Under the pieces are notes generated by a model, which ran no database searches, had not been told where the DNA came from, and was given only the letters and a program-made list of their open reading frames with translations. Below are positions 4,587 through 7,099 of a stretch of DNA of 7,099 bases, one piece after another. Position numbers and translations under genes: made by a program. The first letter of the stretch is position 1. The number at the start of each line of letters is the position of its first letter. This DNA comes from Burkholderiaceae bacterium (lineage in GTDB: Bacteria > Pseudomonadota > Gammaproteobacteria > Burkholderiales > Burkholderiaceae). The stretch covers positions 1 through 7,099 of the forward strand of contig JASLEM010000287.1 of assembly GCA_030151165.1 (NCBI GenBank), in the 5' to 3' direction.

Positions 4587-6836
4587 ATGACCCACGCCGC
4601 CGTGAGCCCGATGGGGTGGCGGCGGCTGTTGCTGCTGCCGCTCGCGCTGCTCGCCAGCCTGGGCGTGGTGCTGCTCGCGCGCACGCTCGCGCAGACGCCC
4701 GACATCGAGGCCCGCTGGCGCCTCGACGCCACCGGCCATCTCCAGCTGATGGCCACCGACAGCCCCGTGCTGCGCGGCGCCCTCGGCCACTCGCTCGACG
4801 CGATCACCGCCCCCGGCCTCGCGCCGCTGGCGGTCGACGGCCGGCGCGTCGTCGTCTCCAGCCGCTGGGTCGCGGCCGATGCCGAGCGCGAGGCCGTGCT
4901 GCAGCAGCAGCGCACGATGAAGCGCGCGCTGCAGACCGACGTCCCCGTGCTCCTGAGCTTCACCGATGGCAGCATCGCGCGCGTGACGCCGCATGCGCGC
5001 GGCTACGAATCGCTCGGCATCACCTTCTGGCTGCTGTGCGGCCTCGGCCTCGGGCTGGAGCTCGTCGGCGCGGTCGTCGTGCTGGTGCGCCAGGACGCGC
5101 GCAACGGGCTCTACGTCGTGATGGCGCAGGCGCAGGCGCTGCAGCTCGTGCTCGCCGCGATCGACGCCGTGCCGGGCCTGGGCAACATCTCGCTGCTCGC
5201 CGGCCACGAGCCCGCGGCGCGCATGGTGCTGGACGTCGTGACCTGCGCCGCGCTGCTGAACGCCACGCTGGTCTACCCGACGCCGCTGCCGCCGCGCGCC
5301 GCGGCCGCGTGGCTGTCGTGGGGCATCGCGGCGCTGTTCGCGCTCGGCGCGTTGCGCTACGACCTGCCGCAGGCGTGGTGGTGGACGCAGGCGCTGTCGC
5401 TCAGCACCGGGCTGCTCGTGATCGGGCTGCTCGGGTGGTCGTACCGCATCACGCCGCATCCGTACGCCACCGTGATGCGGCGCCTGAGCATCGTCACGGT
5501 GGGCAGCCTCGCGCTCGTCACGATCGTCGTCGCGCTCAACGACCACATGCCGGGCGAGGTGCAGTCGCTCGTGACCGCGGTGCCGGTGATCTGGACGGTG
5601 TTCTTCGCGTCGCTGCTGCTGATGGCGCCCTTCCTCGCGCGCTCGCAGCACATGATGCGCGAGTTCGCGATGCTGGCCGGCGTCAGCACGCTCGCGACGT
5701 CGGTCGACCTGCTGTTCGTCGCGGTGTTCTCGTTCAACCAGTTCGCGTCGATCACCACGTCGCTGTTCGTCGCGCTGGGTGTCTATGCGGCGTCGCGCCA
5801 GTGGCTGCTCGACCAGATGATCGGCGCGCGCGCGGTAACCACCGAGCGCCTGTTCGAGCACCTGCTGCGCATCGCACGCAAGATGGAGGAGCAGCCGCAG
5901 CGCGCCGCCGACTGGCAGCTGGAGCTGTTCCACGCGGTGTTCCAGCCGCTCGTCGCGCGCCACGAGCCCGGCCACACGGTGACGACGCGCTGGTACGAAG
6001 GCGGCGCCGGCCTGCTCGTGCCGCTGGCGACCGACCTGCCGCCGTCGACCTTCCTCGACAGCACGCACGAGGAGAACCGCCTCATCGTGCTGCGCTTCGC
6101 CGAACGCGGCAAGCGCCTGTTCACCGCCGAGGACGCGCGCCTCGCCGACCGGATCGTCGAGCAGCTGCGCCGCGCCGTCGCGCACGACCGCGCGCTCGAG
6201 CAGGGCCGCAGCGAGGAGCGCGGGCGCATCGCGCAGGACCTGCACGACGACATCGGCGCGCGCCTGCTGACGCTGATGTACAAGGCGCCGAACACCGAGA
6301 TGGAGGACTACGTCCGCCACACGCTGCAGGACCTGAAGACGCTCACGCGCGGCCTCGCGGCCACGACGCACATGCTGTCGCACGCCGCCGGCGAGTGGAA
6401 GGCCGACATCGCCCAGCGCCTCGGCGCCACCGGCTGCACGCTCGAATGGTCGTTCGCGCAGGACGCCGACATCCAGCTCAACGTCGTCCAGTGGTCGGGC
6501 CTCACGCGCATCCTGCGCGAGCTCGTGAGCAACATCATCGCCCATGCGCATGCGCGCAACGCCAAGATCGAGGGCGAGCTGCGCGAGGGCCTGCTGCGCC
6601 TGACCGTGGTCGACGACGGCGTCGGCGGCACGCCCCAGGAGTGGTCGACCGGCCTCGGCCTGGGCGGCATCCGCAAGCGCGTGCGCATGCTGGGCGGCCC
6701 GATCGCCTGGCTGCGCAACACGCCCACCGGCGTGCGCTGCGAGGTCAGCGTGCCGCTGTCGACGCCGTCGTCGCTGGCGTCGCCGGACTCGTCGGCGCCG
6801 GCGCTGACCAGGTGGCCCGACGCAGGCGCGGGCTGA
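4587..6836 (+). CDS. Polytopic membrane sensor histidine kinase, NarL-family (HisKA_3-like) core
   Basis: This 749-residue inner-membrane kinase is the probable partner of the preceding regulator. A first membrane helix (about 10-32) precedes a likely periplasmic segment (34-143), then eight or nine hydrophobic helices between 145 and 403 (about 145-167, 173-191, 213-231, 240-257, 264-284, 300-318, 329-351 and a final pair in 368-403). A cytosolic GAF-like region follows (about 411-530; weak resemblance, inference). The H-box EERGRIAQDLHDDIGARLL carries phospho-acceptor H553. The ATPase domain has the N-box RELVSN (N649), the G1 box DDGVGG (D677) and the G2 box GLGLGGIRKRV (689 onward), so it looks catalytically complete. 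Extracellular domain, membrane bundle and kinase loosely recall 7TMR-DISM sensors, but I cannot assign the sensor domain. The start codon lacks a strong ribosome site; ATG 4611 (Met9) is an alternative. A Ser/Pro/Ala-rich tail (about 725-749) overlaps the convergent gene. Confidence 0.9.
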   Translation: MTHAAVSPMGWRRLLLLPLALLASLGVVLLARTLAQTPDIEARWRLDATGHLQLMATDSPVLRGALGHSLDAITAPGLAPLAVDGRRVVVSSRWVAADAEREAVLQQQRTMKRALQTDVPVLLSFTDGSIARVTPHARGYESLGITFWLLCGLGLGLELVGAVVVLVRQDARNGLYVVMAQAQALQLVLAAIDAVPGLGNISLLAGHEPAARMVLDVVTCAALLNATLVYPTPLPPRAAAAWLSWGIAALFALGALRYDLPQAWWWTQALSLSTGLLVIGLLGWSYRITPHPYATVMRRLSIVTVGSLALVTIVVALNDHMPGEVQSLVTAVPVIWTVFFASLLLMAPFLARSQHMMREFAMLAGVSTLATSVDLLFVAVFSFNQFASITTSLFVALGVYAASRQWLLDQMIGARAVTTERLFEHLLRIARKMEEQPQRAADWQLELFHAVFQPLVARHEPGHTVTTRWYEGGAGLLVPLATDLPPSTFLDSTHEENRLIVLRFAERGKRLFTAEDARLADRIVEQLRRAVAHDRALEQGRSEERGRIAQDLHDDIGARLLTLMYKAPNTEMEDYVRHTLQDLKTLTRGLAATTHMLSHAAGEWKADIAQRLGATGCTLEWSFAQDADIQLNVVQWSGLTRILRELVSNIIAHAHARNAKIEGELREGLLRLTVVDDGVGGTPQEWSTGLGLGGIRKRVRMLGGPIAWLRNTPTGVRCEVSVPLSTPSSLASPDSSAPALTRWPDAGAG

Positions 6837-7099
6837 CGCGGTAGCGCTCGCCGCGGTGGTGGGCGTCGAGCGCGTCCAGCAGACGCGCGATCGGGCCCGC
6901 GCCGAAACGCGCCAGCCAGGCGAACGGGCCGACCGGGTAGTTGACGCCCAGCGTCATCGCGGCGTCCGCACCCGCGGCATTGCAGACGCCCTGGTCGACC
7001 GCGTCGCTCGCCTCGTTGACCAGCATCGCCAGCGTGCGCGCGACGACGAGGCCGGGCGCGTCCGCCAGCCGCTGCGGCAGCCAGCCGAGCGCGCGCAGC
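6745..7099 (-). CDS. 3-hydroxyacyl-CoA dehydrogenase (PaaH-like), C-terminal fragment at window edge
   Basis: Only the last 117 residues are visible; the NAD-binding domain lies beyond the right edge. The segment LVVARTLAMLVNEASDAVDQGV followed by MTLGVNYPVGPFAW is the C-terminal dimerisation domain of 3-hydroxyacyl-CoA dehydrogenases. It most resembles the last of the two C-terminal domains of PaaH-type proteins, which oxidise 3-hydroxyadipyl-CoA in phenylacetate degradation. Without the rest, a general beta-oxidation enzyme cannot be excluded, so no symbol is given. The family normally ends shortly after the equivalent of ERYRVSPRLRR. Here a further 24 residues, rich in Ala, Thr, Ser and Pro, run to the TGA at 6745-6747, and this tail is encoded opposite the end of the kinase gene. 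The gene converges on the two-component operon with a 92-bp overlap. Confidence 0.88.
   Translation of the reverse strand, partial: LRALGWLPQRLADAPGLVVARTLAMLVNEASDAVDQGVCNAAGADAAMTLGVNYPVGPFAWLARFGAGPIARLLDALDAHHRGERYRVSPRLRRATWSAPAPTSPATPATTASTAAR

Noticed and set aside
4512..6551. 679-codon open frame on the minus strand, antisense to the histidine kinase
   Set aside because: The translation is a monotonous Arg/His/Gln/Ala-rich string without domains, as produced opposite a high-GC gene. The plus-strand frame has a full kinase core.
1..7099. tRNA, rRNA, CRISPR array, insertion sequence or phage elements
   Set aside because: No spaced direct repeats, transposase- or integrase-like frames, or tRNA-like folds were seen, and genes fill almost the whole window.

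Overview
The window is very GC-rich, with strong G/C preference at third codon positions, densely packed and without mobile elements, tRNAs or rRNAs. Gene content and order, plus protein features recalled from memory, point to a chromosomal core region of a beta-proteobacterium of the order Burkholderiales (Rubrivivax, Leptothrix or Roseateles type). No database search was possible, so genus is not claimed.

Left block, minus strand (2491 down to 1): surE, pcm and nlpD form the classical stationary-phase cluster. surE (5'/3'-nucleotidase) overlaps pcm (protein L-isoaspartate methyltransferase) by an ATGA junction. pcm is followed after 17 bp by nlpD, a LysM/LytM lipoprotein that runs off the left edge. 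In this gene order rpoS normally follows nlpD, so it is expected just outside the window. The three genes probably form one operon read leftward from a 120-bp divergent intergenic region.

Middle, plus strand: a zinc-independent NAD(P)H:quinone oxidoreductase-like MDR protein (2612-3604) is divergent from surE. It is followed by a 189-bp gap containing a chain of four inverted repeats. Next comes a two-component pair in the order regulator-kinase: a NarL/LuxR-type response regulator (3794-4570) and, 16 bp later, a large multi-pass membrane histidine kinase (4587-6836). The kinase has a periplasmic N-terminal segment, about nine to ten membrane segments, a cytosolic GAF-like region and a complete HisKA_3/HATPase core. 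The ligand and target genes cannot be read from the sequence.

Right edge, minus strand: the C-terminal end of a 3-hydroxyacyl-CoA dehydrogenase (PaaH-like) converges on the kinase gene. The two reading frames overlap tail to tail by 92 bp.

All gaps between genes are below 200 bp. The region is mostly ordinary housekeeping. The least explained part is the two-component system with its structured upstream region, atypical receiver and recognition helix, and polytopic sensor.
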